DNA of 64,000 nucleotides. It comes from Amycolatopsis solani (GTDB lineage: Bacteria > Actinomycetota > Actinomycetes > Mycobacteriales > Pseudonocardiaceae). The stretch covers positions 2,232,001 through 2,296,000 of the forward strand of contig NZ_JAWQJT010000001.1 of the NCBI RefSeq assembly GCF_033441515.1, in the 5' to 3' direction. Positions 18,278-27,798 of this stretch are shown here, one piece after another; within the stretch, counting starts at the first letter, position 1, and each line of letters opens with the position of its first letter. A model generated the notes under the pieces. That model was given only the letters and a program-made list of their open reading frames with translations. It was not told the DNA's origin and ran no database searches. A program made the translations under genes and the position numbers.

Positions 18278-18679
18278 CTACAGGACGGCCTGCGTCTGTG
18301 TCACTTTCGCGACCAACTTGCCGTCGTCGCCGTGGATTTCCGTCTCCACCACGACGAACTTGCGCCCGGCGTGCAGTGGTCTGGACGACGCAACGGCGTA
18401 GCCCGAACGCACCGCGCGCAGGAAGTTCGTCTTCGACTCGACGGTCGTCGTGCCCTGCGCGCCCTCGGGCAGGTTGAGGAACGCGCACACGGCACCGGTC
18501 GAGTCGGCCAGCGCCATGAGCGCGCCCCCGTGCAGCGCGCCGCCGAGCGTGCAGAGGCTCTCGTCCCACTCCAGCCGGCTGCGGACGAGCGCGGGCCCGT
18601 GCTCCAGCACCTCGACGCCGAGGCGTTCGGAGAACGGCATGGTCTGGTGGAAGAGCTGCGCGCCCTCGGCATCGGTCAT
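18278..18679 (-). CDS. PaaI-family hotdog thioesterase
   Basis: About 133 residues from ATG 18679; a GTG three codons earlier (18688) is equally in frame. Hotdog-fold acyl-CoA thioesterase of the PaaI type: the active-site loop reads LGGALHGGALMALADSTG (about 44-61), with HGG in the usual place and the Asp five residues on. A C-terminal strand (VESKTNFLRAV, VVVETEIHG) completes the fold. The acyl substrate is unknown. The metallophosphoesterase gene upstream is cut off by a strong palindrome. Confidence 0.85.
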   Translation of the reverse strand: MTDAEGAQLFHQTMPFSERLGVEVLEHGPALVRSRLEWDESLCTLGGALHGGALMALADSTGAVCAFLNLPEGAQGTTTVESKTNFLRAVRSGYAVASSRPLHAGRKFVVVETEIHGDDGKLVAKVTQTQAVL

Positions 18680-18730
18680 GCGGCCCACCCTGCCCGAACC
18701 CCCGCCGCCGGTCGATTACCCCGCAGGTAG

Positions 18731-18774
18731 TCGTGAGTGTTTAGTCGGGTTAGAACCCGACTAAACACTCACGA
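18731..18774. repeat. 44-bp palindromic element, copy 2
   Basis: Perfect 21-bp arms 18731-18751 and 18754-18774 around AG, starting TCGTGAGTGTTTAGTCGGG. It lies 3 bp beyond the stop codon of the leftward metallophosphoesterase gene (18778) and 52 bp upstream of the thioesterase start. The two arms differ from the other copies at the same positions on both sides, so pairing is kept by compensating changes. Confidence 0.9.
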
Positions 18775-18777
18775 GCG

Positions 18778-20502
18778 TCAGGACAGCGGGTTCACCAGCA
18801 GCAGTTCGGTGTTGTGGTCCGCGCTCGCGCCGACGCGGCCCGGGTCGGTGTGGATGTCGTTGTAGGACAGTTCGCGGTACAGGGACGCAAGCGCTTGCGG
18901 GGTCCGGGCGCCGTAGTCCACCGCGTACGGGGCTTCCGCCTCGATCAGCGTCGTGAACAGCGACAACGTGCCGTCGGCGTTGTCCGCGACCTCGACGATC
19001 CGGGCGTGCTGCGGGAAGTCGACGTGCGACGCCGTGTTGATCTCCCAGAAGCCCTGCCGCGGCGTGTTGCCGGCGTGCGCCGTGATCTGGTTGCGGTGCG
19101 TGTGGCCGTTGACCCAGGCCAGCACGTTCGGGAACCGCTTCAGCAGCGCGACGAACGCGTTGCCGTCCAGGCGCGGGTCCAGCAGGTGGCGCGAGTCCGG
19201 CAGCAGGTTGCCCATCGAGCCGCTCGTGTGGTGGCTGAACAGGATGAACAGCTCGTCGGTGACGGCGTGGGTGACCTTGCGGCCGAAGAAGTCGTAGTAC
19301 GCCGAGCTGTTCCGCTTGAGCGTCGACTCCACCCAGGAGTACTGCGCCAGCCCGATCGAGCCGTCCGCGAACCCGGCGTCGGTGGTCGTGTCGAGGCTGA
19401 TCCCGGTGATGCCCGGGGCGATCCGGAACGTGTAGTAGACGTTCTTGCCGTCGGCGTTCGCGCTGGTGAAGCCGTGGCCGATCGGGCCGGGGCCGGTGTT
19501 GGCCGCGTCGAGGTGCGCGCGGACGAACTCGGCCGTGGTGAACGGGCGGCGCCGCGCGTCCGGCGTGATCTCGCGGATGGTGCCGGAGCCGCCGAACAGC
19601 TCCGCGACCGGCACGCTCGAACCCGGCTTGCGGATGGCGTCCGCGAGCTTCTTCGCGGTGGTCTCGTCCTTGCCGATCACCTTGTACTTGCCGGTGTACC
19701 AGGCGTCGATGCCGGGGATCTGCGCCGGCAGCGAGCCGACGATGCTGTCGTCGTGGTTGCCGAAGGTGCAGAACCACGGCACGTCGAGGCCCGGCGCGGT
19801 GAACGTCTTCATGGCCGCTTCGAGCAGGCCCGGCAGCTGCGGGAAGCCCTTGGCCGAGTAGTCGTCGCCGACACCCGGGATCGACGGGTTCCAGTACTCC
19901 TTGTTGCCGGAACTCTGGACGCCTTCGTAGACGTTCGGGTCGCCGGAGCCCGGGGTGACGCTGCCGCCGTTGAGGACCTCGAGGAACCAGTCGAGCTCGA
20001 TCAGCTCGTGGTTGTCGGTGTTGTCGCCGGTGGTGACCATGAGGTCGAACGGCCGCCCGGTGAACGGCCCCTGCCGCACGCTGTTGACGCGCTCGACCAG
20101 CGCGCTGGTGGCGACGGTGCCGAGCGCTTCCTGCGGCCGGTGCGCGGAGCCGATGAACGGGTGCAGGTACTCGAACCGCGCGGGGCTCTCGGTGTCGGTG
20201 ATGTGCAGGTCGGTGAACTGCACGAACGCGCTGAGCGCGCGGCGCCGGTCGTCGCGGCCGCTCTGCGGCGCCGCGAGGTCGCCGCGGACGACCAGCGGCC
20301 AGCCCGGGCCCGCGGACAGCCGCGAGTAGCCGGTGCCCGACGCGGTCGCGACCTGCTCGAGCGTGGTGCCGGCGGTGCTGATCGACCGGGTGCCGGTGAG
20401 CCGCAGCGCGCGGTCGAGGGCGTTCGCGGTGGGCGTGCAGAGCAGGAGCCCGAGACCGGCGGCGCCCGCGGTGGCGACGGTGCGCCGGGTGAGTTCGGCC
20501 AT
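18778..20502 (-). CDS. Secreted metallophosphoesterase (TIGR03767-like)
   Basis: 574 residues. The N-terminus MAELTRRTVATAGAAGLGLLL has a twin-arginine and hydrophobic run typical of a Tat signal, fitting export of a folded metalloenzyme. The calcineurin-like motifs appear in order: TDLHITD, TTGDNTDNHE, TFGNHDD, LFSHHTSG and NGHTHRN. Large inserts between blocks match the actinobacterial metallophosphoesterases of TIGR03767. The substrate is unknown. The adjacent upstream genes on the same strand encode a sugar importer, separated by about 150 bp. Confidence 0.88.
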   Translation of the reverse strand: MAELTRRTVATAGAAGLGLLLCTPTANALDRALRLTGTRSISTAGTTLEQVATASGTGYSRLSAGPGWPLVVRGDLAAPQSGRDDRRRALSAFVQFTDLHITDTESPARFEYLHPFIGSAHRPQEALGTVATSALVERVNSVRQGPFTGRPFDLMVTTGDNTDNHELIELDWFLEVLNGGSVTPGSGDPNVYEGVQSSGNKEYWNPSIPGVGDDYSAKGFPQLPGLLEAAMKTFTAPGLDVPWFCTFGNHDDSIVGSLPAQIPGIDAWYTGKYKVIGKDETTAKKLADAIRKPGSSVPVAELFGGSGTIREITPDARRRPFTTAEFVRAHLDAANTGPGPIGHGFTSANADGKNVYYTFRIAPGITGISLDTTTDAGFADGSIGLAQYSWVESTLKRNSSAYYDFFGRKVTHAVTDELFILFSHHTSGSMGNLLPDSRHLLDPRLDGNAFVALLKRFPNVLAWVNGHTHRNQITAHAGNTPRQGFWEINTASHVDFPQHARIVEVADNADGTLSLFTTLIEAEAPYAVDYGARTPQALASLYRELSYNDIHTDPGRVGASADHNTELLLVNPLS

Positions 20503-20653
20503 GGTTGTTCGCTCCCCGTTTCTCGGTTGCCCAGAACCGTGCCGGACGTCGGTGACCGGGCGGTGAACGTGACATTTCGAGCTACCCTGTCACAGGCGTC
20601 GGGGAGGGTGTACCGCCGAAGGTCGTGGTCATTTCCGCCGGACGGCGGGCGGT

Positions 20654-21469
20654 TCAGCCCGTCAGGCCGGACTCGGTCACGCCGCGCACCAGGTACCGCT
20701 GCAGGAACGCGAACAGCAGCACGATCGGCAGGATCGACACCGCCGCCGCCAGGAACAGCAGGTTCAGCTGCGGGTTCTGCGCTGTCAGCAACCCCGACAG
20801 CGCCACCTGGACCGTCCACGAATCCGGCGATTGGGCGATGATCAACGGCCACAGGAACGCGTTCCAGCTGCCGATCACGGTGATGACCGCGATCGCCGCG
20901 AAGAACCCCTTCGAATTCGGCACCACGATCCGCCAGAACACGCCCCAGCGGCTGAGTCCGTCGACCCGGCCGGCTTCCTCCAGTTCGCGCGGGAAGTCCA
21001 GGAAGTACTGGCGGAACAGGAAAACGCTGAACGCGCTGAACAGCCCGGGGATCACCAGGCCGCGGAAGTCCGACAGCCAGCCCAGCGACGAAACCACCAC
21101 GAAGCTCGGCACGAACGTCACCGAAGTCGGGATCATCAACGTCGCGAGCACGGCGTAGAACACGATCCTGGAATGCCGGTAAGGGATGCGGGCGAGGCCG
21201 TAGCCGGCCAGGGAGCAGAGCACCAGCAGGCCGACCGTCTGCAGCACTGCCACGACCGCCGAATTGAGCAGGCTCCTGGCAAACGGGACGTCGTCGGCGG
21301 AGAAGAGCTTCGAGAAGTTCTCCCAGTGCACTGTGGACGGGAAGAACGTCCACTCGGGAGCGGTGATCTCCGCCCGCGACGCCAAACCGTTGCGCAGCAA
21401 CAGGTAGAAGGGCAGCAGGAACAGGATCGCCGCCACACTGAGCGACGCCCACCGGAGGAACGCCCTCAT
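20654..21469 (-). CDS. ABC sugar transporter permease (MalG-type, CUT1)
   Basis: 271 residues from ATG 21469. Six membrane helices, with the EAA loop EEAGRVDGLSRWGVFWRIVVPNSK (about 185-205) that docks the ATPase. The typical CUT1 ending, LQRYLVRGVTESGLTG, is present. The start overlaps the stop of the first permease gene by 4 nt. It works with the binding protein and other permease encoded just upstream. No ATPase gene is in the operon, so a shared one (MsiK type) must be used. Confidence 0.92.
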   Translation of the reverse strand: MRAFLRWASLSVAAILFLLPFYLLLRNGLASRAEITAPEWTFFPSTVHWENFSKLFSADDVPFARSLLNSAVVAVLQTVGLLVLCSLAGYGLARIPYRHSRIVFYAVLATLMIPTSVTFVPSFVVVSSLGWLSDFRGLVIPGLFSAFSVFLFRQYFLDFPRELEEAGRVDGLSRWGVFWRIVVPNSKGFFAAIAVITVIGSWNAFLWPLIIAQSPDSWTVQVALSGLLTAQNPQLNLLFLAAAVSILPIVLLFAFLQRYLVRGVTESGLTG

Positions 21470-22362
21470 GCCGTCCTCCCGAAGCGCAGCACCCGGCCCT
21501 GGAGCAGGGTCACGAGTGCGATGATCAGCGCCAGGATCACCGCGCCCGCGCTGCCGCGGCCGAGGTCCTGGCCGCCCGAGCCCAGCGACGTGTAGTACAG
21601 GTACACCAACGGTGGGCGGGCGAACGGCGGATAGCCGCGGCTGTCGCCCATGATGTTGTAGAACTCGTCGAACGCCTGGTACGCGTTGATCAGGTTCAGC
21701 AGCAGCACCGCGACCGCCGTCGAGCGCAGCTGCGGCAGCGTCACGTAGCGGAACACCTGCCAGCCCGGCTTCGCGCCGTCGAGCCACGCGGCTTCGTAGA
21801 GGTGCCGCGGGATCCGTTGCAGTGCCGCGATGAACAGGATCATGTAGAAGCCCAGCTGCAGCCACAGCCGGGCGGTGACCAGCACGATCCAGTACAGCGG
21901 CGGGTGCACCGTGCCCGTCCAGGCGACCGGGTCGGCGCCGAACAGGCCGAGCACCGTGTTCGCCAGTCCATATCGGACACCCGAGAACAACGACGTCTTC
22001 CAGATCAGCGACGCCACGACGTACGAGCACGCGAACGGCAGGAAGAACACCGACCGGAAGAACGCCCGCGCGAACCGAAGCTGGTTCACGCCGAGCGCCA
22101 GCGCCAGCGACAGCACGAACGTCAGCGGCACGATGAACACCGCGAACACGCTGAACGTGCCCAGGCTCGACAGGAACGGCTCGTCGGTGAGCATGTGCCC
22201 GTAGTTGTCCAGGCCGACGAAGTCCGTCGGGGTCACGGTGTTCCGCGCGTCGAAGAACGACAGGTACGCGCTCCAGCCGATCGGGAGGTACGCGAAGACC
22301 GCGAGCCCGATCAGGAACGGACCGACGAAGAGCCAGAAGGCGCGCGCGTCGCGCCGCTTCAT
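21466..22362 (-). CDS. ABC sugar transporter permease (MalF-type, CUT1)
   Basis: 298 residues from ATG 22362. Six predicted helices, beginning with FWLFVGPFLIGLAVFAYLPI, and an EAA loop YEAAWLDGAKPGWQVFRYVTLPQL (about 187-210). The ATGA overlap with the binding-protein stop shows one operon. Sequence further upstream in the same frame belongs to the shadow of the binding-protein gene and is excluded. Confidence 0.92.
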   Translation of the reverse strand: MKRRDARAFWLFVGPFLIGLAVFAYLPIGWSAYLSFFDARNTVTPTDFVGLDNYGHMLTDEPFLSSLGTFSVFAVFIVPLTFVLSLALALGVNQLRFARAFFRSVFFLPFACSYVVASLIWKTSLFSGVRYGLANTVLGLFGADPVAWTGTVHPPLYWIVLVTARLWLQLGFYMILFIAALQRIPRHLYEAAWLDGAKPGWQVFRYVTLPQLRSTAVAVLLLNLINAYQAFDEFYNIMGDSRGYPPFARPPLVYLYYTSLGSGGQDLGRGSAGAVILALIIALVTLLQGRVLRFGRTA

Positions 22363-23645
22363 CCGAACAAGCGCTTCAGCTCGGACTGGGCCACGCCGAC
22401 GGCCGTCTTCACCTGCGCCGCCGGGTCCGCGCCCTCCTTGGCGATCTTCGCGGCGGCGTCGGACAGCGCCGTGTTCGCCTGCTGCGTCCACACCGGACCG
22501 CCGACGAGGTGGCTGTTCTCCTTGACGAACCGGGCCGCGTCGGCGGCCGGGCCGTTCTTGAGGTTGTCCGCGCGGTCGATCAGGCTTTGGCGGGCCGGCA
22601 CGTGGAAGCCGAACTTCGTCGCGAACTCGAGCTGGTTCTGCGTCTGGTCGATCCACAGCCACTTCACGAACGCCTTGGCCTCGGCGACGTGCGCGCTCTT
22701 GGCGTTGACCATCGCGCCGTACGCGCCGACCGGCACCGACGGCGCCCCGCTGCCGTCCAGCTTGGGGAACGGGAGCACGCCGAAGTCGTCGTCGAACGCC
22801 GAGCGGATCTTCGGCACGTTCCACAGCCCGGTCCACTGCATCGCGGCGAGGCCGTCGATGAAGGCGCCGGGGTCCGACCAGTCGGCGGGCGCGCCGAGCA
22901 GCAGGGAACCGTTGGTGTTGAGCGTGTGCAGCTTGCCCAGCGCGGTCGCCGCGCGCGGGTCGTCGAAGCCGACCTCGCGGTTGCCACCCTTCAGGTAGTC
23001 GAGGCCCGCCGACCACAGCAGCGGGCCGGTGAGCACGCCGACGCCGCCGTCGTTGCCCGCGAAGAAGCCCTTGACGCCGTCCTTCGTCAGCTTCGCGGCC
23101 GCGTCGATCAGCTCGTCGACCGTCTGCGGCGGCTGCACGCCGGCGGCCTGCAGCAGGCTCTTGCGGTAGAAGAGCACCTGTGTGTCGGTGGCCTGCGGGA
23201 TGCCGTAGACCTTGCCTTCGACGGTCTGCGCGGCGAGCACGGCCGGGCTGAAGTCGGCCTTCACCGGCGCGATGACGTCGTCGAGCGACACCACCTGGTT
23301 CTGCCGCACCCAGTCGATCTTGACCTGCGCCTCGAAGACGTCCGGCACCTTGCTGTTCTGCAGCGCGGTGACGATCTTGGAGTCGTAGTCGCCGGGGTTC
23401 CACTGCACGGTGACGGCCGCGCCGGGGTAGCTCGCCGCGTAGCGCTTGACGGCTTCCTGGACGCCGTCCTCGCCGTACGCGTGGTACCACTGCTGGAGCG
23501 CGACCTTCGGGGTGTCCGACGGCGGCGGCCCCGCCGAGTACGCCGTCGAGGGCGGCGGGTCACCCTGCCGACCGGTGTTCGACCCGCAAGCCGCCGTCAG
23601 CGCGCCGACTCCGGCCAGTGCCAAGAAATTGCGCCTGTTATGCAT
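22359..23645 (-). CDS. ABC sugar transporter substrate-binding lipoprotein
   Basis: 428 residues. The N-terminus MHNRRNFLALAGVGALTAAC has a twin-arginine pattern and a lipobox (TAAC), so it is probably a Tat-exported lipoprotein anchored outside the membrane. The body is a family 1 (SBP_bac_1) two-lobe fold: DVFEAQVKIDWV, YGIPQATDTQVLFYRKSLL and GLAAMQWTGLWNVP are typical blocks. The sugar is unknown. First gene of the importer operon; the region upstream to 23746 holds the terminator of the next gene and its promoter. Confidence 0.92.
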   Translation of the reverse strand: MHNRRNFLALAGVGALTAACGSNTGRQGDPPPSTAYSAGPPPSDTPKVALQQWYHAYGEDGVQEAVKRYAASYPGAAVTVQWNPGDYDSKIVTALQNSKVPDVFEAQVKIDWVRQNQVVSLDDVIAPVKADFSPAVLAAQTVEGKVYGIPQATDTQVLFYRKSLLQAAGVQPPQTVDELIDAAAKLTKDGVKGFFAGNDGGVGVLTGPLLWSAGLDYLKGGNREVGFDDPRAATALGKLHTLNTNGSLLLGAPADWSDPGAFIDGLAAMQWTGLWNVPKIRSAFDDDFGVLPFPKLDGSGAPSVPVGAYGAMVNAKSAHVAEAKAFVKWLWIDQTQNQLEFATKFGFHVPARQSLIDRADNLKNGPAADAARFVKENSHLVGGPVWTQQANTALSDAAAKIAKEGADPAAQVKTAVGVAQSELKRLFG

Positions 23646-23673
23646 CCCCAGAACCCCTCCGACGTGCTCTGAA

Positions 23674-23710
23674 GGCCACCATGAGGGCGTTAGGTTCCCC
23701 CATGGTGGCC
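23674..23710 (-). terminator. Terminator downstream of the acyl-CoA ligase gene
   Basis: Perfect 10-bp outer arms GGCCACCATG (23674-23683) and CATGGTGGCC (23701-23710), with GGG/CCC pairing inside. It lies 36 bp after the end of the leftward ligase gene and upstream of the importer operon. Confidence 0.75.
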
Positions 23711-23745
23711 GTCAGAGGCATGAAGACTCGCCGGAGATTTACCCG

Positions 23746-25374
<1,629 letters not shown>

Positions 25375-25808
25375 GGTCGCTCCCGGGGGTTGTTCGCCGG
25401 TGAACTGGGGTTGGGCCGACTCTAGTGCGGATCGGGTGAAGCGGGCATGGTCAACAACGGCTCCGTTCGGTCACGGTCGTCGCGCGATCGGGCGACGACC
25501 GGACGATGATCAAGATCATCAATTTTTGCGGGTTTCCTTATGGGCACGGAAATGCACGCTGTAACGGAGGCTCCACTTCCGGGTGAGTCTGGCCACCCGG
25601 GCTGCTTCTTGGGAGCGTTTCCGCAGGCCGGAGCGGGTTGCCCGGTATCACCTCCGGGGGTAATAAGTGCGTGTCGGTTGCACGGCCACGAAGCCGGTGG
25701 CGTTTACTGGGGCCGTGGCAAGAGACGGCTGAGCAGCGCTTGCAGGAGCAAGCACTCAGAAAAGCTGTCGGCCGCGAAAGCGGAGACCTGAGAGGAAAGG
25801 ACACTACG
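25375..25808. other. Intergenic region between acyl-CoA ligase and IHF genes
   Basis: 434 bp without a credible gene. The open frames here are short and overlapping. The ligase promoter (leftward) and the IHF promoter (rightward) must both lie here. TTGCAC at 25678-25683, followed about 18-19 bp later by GTTTACT, is a weak promoter candidate for the IHF gene. The long leader (over 100 nt) after it has no recognisable riboswitch. Confidence 0.4.
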
Positions 25809-26120
25809 TTGGCTCTGCCTACGTTGACTCCGGAGCAGCGCGCTGACGCCTTGGCCAAGGCCGCCGAGGCTCGCAAGGCGCGTTCGGAGCTGCTCGCGTC
25901 GATCAAGTCCGGCAAGGAGAGCATCGAGAAGGTGCTCAAGCAGGCCAAGGAGAACAAGACCATCGGGAAGACGAAGGTCACCCAGCTGCTGAAGGCCGTG
26001 CCCGGCCTCGGCGCGGTGAAGGTCGCCGCCCTGCTCGAGCAGGCCGGCATCGACCCGGACCGGCGGGCCGCCGGCCTGGGCGAGCGCCAGCGCGAGGCGC
26101 TCATCGACGCGCTCAAGTAG
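25809..26120 (+). CDS. mihF: Actinobacterial integration host factor (mIHF/sIHF)
   Basis: 103 residues from TTG 25809, chosen because AGGAAAGG lies about 10 nt upstream and the protein then begins ALPTLTPEQR, as in mycobacterial and streptomycete homologues. A long helix (about 8-50, rich in Lys/Ala) precedes the helix-two-turns-helix DNA-binding core: GKTKVTQLLKAVPGLGAVKVAALLEQAGI, then RRAAGLGERQREAL. It is a small nucleoid protein that binds DNA without sequence preference and alters topology. In mycobacteria and streptomycetes this gene sits next to gmk; here it lies between a fadD-like gene and an isochorismate synthase gene. Confidence 0.93.
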   Translation: MALPTLTPEQRADALAKAAEARKARSELLASIKSGKESIEKVLKQAKENKTIGKTKVTQLLKAVPGLGAVKVAALLEQAGIDPDRRAAGLGERQREALIDALK

Positions 26121-26137
26121 CTCGTCACCCGGAGCTC

Positions 26138-26175
26138 CCGCGAGGGGAGTGTCGCTCGTGACACTCCCCTCGCGG
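26138..26175 (+). terminator. Terminator of mihF
   Basis: A perfect 16-bp stem, arms 26138-26153 and 26160-26175 (CCGCGAGGGGAGTGTC and complement), with a 6-nt loop, 18 bp after the mihF stop. Confidence 0.85.
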
Positions 26176-26204
26176 ATCTCCCGAAGCCTGGGACGCTAGG
26201 TCTT

Positions 26205-27359
26205 GTGAGTTCTCCTGACCCGGCAACCCCGGCTGACCTCGCCGCCCGCTACCAGCGAGGCGACTTCCTGTTCACGACGGCCCAGCGCGCACTCCTCGCG
26301 CAGGGCACCCTCCGGACGGTCACCGAAACGGACCCCCGGCGGCTCGCTTCGGCGATCCCCGGCGTCCTGGCCGAGACCGGAGCCCCGCTGGCCGTCGGCG
26401 TCCTGCCGTTCGACACCGGGCCCGACACGAAGGTGCCGGGCCACCTCGTCGTGCCGCGGACCGTGCACCGCTCCGAAGGGGTGCCCGCGCTGCCGCGGGA
26501 GGTGCTGCCGGCGCCCGTGCGGGTGCGTGCGGTGCCTTCGCCCGATCGGCACATGGCGGCCGTCTCGGCGGCCGTGCTTGCTCTCGGTGAGCGTGACCTG
26601 CGCAAGGCCGTCTTGGCGCGGGCCCTGGACCTTGAGTTCGCGGCGCCGGTGTCCGCCGAACGCGTCGTGCGCAACCTGGCGGTCGGCAACCCCCGCCACT
26701 TCACGTACGCGGCCGAGCTGCCCGGCGGCCGCACCCTGGTCGGCGCCACGCCCGAGCTGCTGCTGCGCCGCACCGGCCGCACGGTGTTCTCGTCCCCGCA
26801 CGCGGGCTCGATGCCGCGGTCCACGGACCCGGCGACCGACCGCGCCAACGGCGAGGCGCTGCGGACGTCCCGCAAGGACCAGCTCGAACACGCGGTGGTC
26901 ATCGACTACGTCGTCGAGGCGCTGCGGCCGTTCTGCCGCACGCTGGACGTCCCGGCGGGCCCGGAGCTGGTGACGACGCCGGCGATCTGGCACCTGCGCA
27001 CCCCGATCACGGGCGAGCTGCTCGACCCGGACGTCACGGCCCTCGACCTCGCGGCGGCCCTGCACCCGACCCCGGCGATCTGCGGCACCCCGACGGAGGG
27101 CGCCCGCGACCTGGTCCAGGAACTCGAGCCCTTCGACCGCGACTACTACGCGGGCGCGGTCGGCTGGGTCGACGCCACCGGCGACGGCGAGTGGGCGGTG
27201 GCGATCCGCTGCGCGGAGATCGCCTCGACGTCGATGAGGCTGTACGCGGGCGGCGGCATCGTGGCGGCGTCGGACCCGCAGTCGGAGCTGGACGAGACGA
27301 CGGCGAAGTTCCGCACCCTGTTGACGGCGATGGGCCTGGCGGACCTCACCGCGGTCTGA
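26205..27359 (+). CDS. Isochorismate synthase (EntC/DhbC/MenF-type)
   Basis: 384 residues, GTG start. It converts chorismate to isochorismate for siderophores (2,3-dihydroxybenzoate) or menaquinone. The chorismate-binding fold is seen in RDLRKAVLARALDLEF, LVGATPELLLRR, SSPHAGSMPRS, RKDQLEHAVVIDYV, HLRTPITG and HPTPAICGTPTEGA; the closing GGGIVAASDPQSELDETTAKFRTL is also family-typical. Genes for the later steps are not adjacent, so whether it feeds siderophores or quinones is open. An Sfp-type PPTase gene lies 0.45 kb away in the opposite direction, which leans toward siderophore synthesis. Confidence 0.88.
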   Translation: MSSPDPATPADLAARYQRGDFLFTTAQRALLAQGTLRTVTETDPRRLASAIPGVLAETGAPLAVGVLPFDTGPDTKVPGHLVVPRTVHRSEGVPALPREVLPAPVRVRAVPSPDRHMAAVSAAVLALGERDLRKAVLARALDLEFAAPVSAERVVRNLAVGNPRHFTYAAELPGGRTLVGATPELLLRRTGRTVFSSPHAGSMPRSTDPATDRANGEALRTSRKDQLEHAVVIDYVVEALRPFCRTLDVPAGPELVTTPAIWHLRTPITGELLDPDVTALDLAAALHPTPAICGTPTEGARDLVQELEPFDRDYYAGAVGWVDATGDGEWAVAIRCAEIASTSMRLYAGGGIVAASDPQSELDETTAKFRTLLTAMGLADLTAV

Positions 27360-27369
27360 CGCCAGCTTC

Positions 27370-27458
27370 AAGCGCCCCAATGTGGCGTTCGGTGCGTCAG
27401 ACGCACCCAATGTGGCGTTCGGTGCGTTCAACGCAACCAACGCCACATTGGGGCGCTT
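27370..27458. repeat. Compound direct/inverted repeat at convergent gene ends
   Basis: A 20-bp perfect inverted repeat (27370-27389 and 27439-27458, AAGCGCCCCAATGTGGCGTT and complement) encloses two identical 22-bp direct copies starting CCCAATGTGGCG at 27376 and 27406. Between them GGTGCGTC/GACGCACC (27391-27407) forms a second hairpin. It lies between the isochorismate synthase stop and the convergent DUF6247-like stop, and can act as a bidirectional terminator with alternative folds. Confidence 0.8.
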
Positions 27459-27469
27459 GGCCGCGGGAG

Positions 27470-27790
27470 TTACCCGGCGAGCTCCGTCTTGAGCGAGGTC
27501 CACGACCGCGTGCCGGTCGGGGGTGCTCCGGTGCGCTGAGCGTGTTCGGCCGCCTCGATCATCCGGCGGTGCGCGGCGGGGTCGGCTTGGGTGCTCCACG
27601 CGATCCGCCGCCACGACTCCAGCGTCTCGACCAGGTCGGTGAGGCTCAGCGCCTCCCGTGCGACATCGAGCGCGCGCCGGTAGTCCTGGTCGAACCGGGG
27701 TACGTCCTCGGGGAGCAGCGCAGCCCGGATCGCCGCGGGCGACGTGCCCGCGGGATACCTCGGCTCACTCGTGGTCGCCGGTGTGGACAT
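27470..27790 (-). CDS. Small DUF6247-like protein
   Basis: 106 residues from ATG 27790. The N-terminus is flexible and Pro/Thr-rich, followed by a helical middle: PAAIRAALLPEDVPRFDQDYRRALDVA then LVETLESWRRIAWSTQ. This pattern is that of DUF6247 proteins, which in actinomycetes often precede a RelE/ParE-like toxin gene. No toxin gene follows here: the next thing downstream is the compound repeat. It is probably an orphan antitoxin-like protein. It follows the PPTase gene on the same strand after 8 bp, so they may be co-transcribed. Confidence 0.6.
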   Translation of the reverse strand: MSTPATTSEPRYPAGTSPAAIRAALLPEDVPRFDQDYRRALDVAREALSLTDLVETLESWRRIAWSTQADPAAHRRMIEAAEHAQRTGAPPTGTRSWTSLKTELAG

Positions 27791-27798
27791 GCTGGTAA

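Noticed and set aside
18814..20841. A 675-residue plus-strand open frame opposite the metallophosphoesterase
   Set aside because: Another GC-driven antisense frame; codon bias and motifs support only the minus-strand gene.
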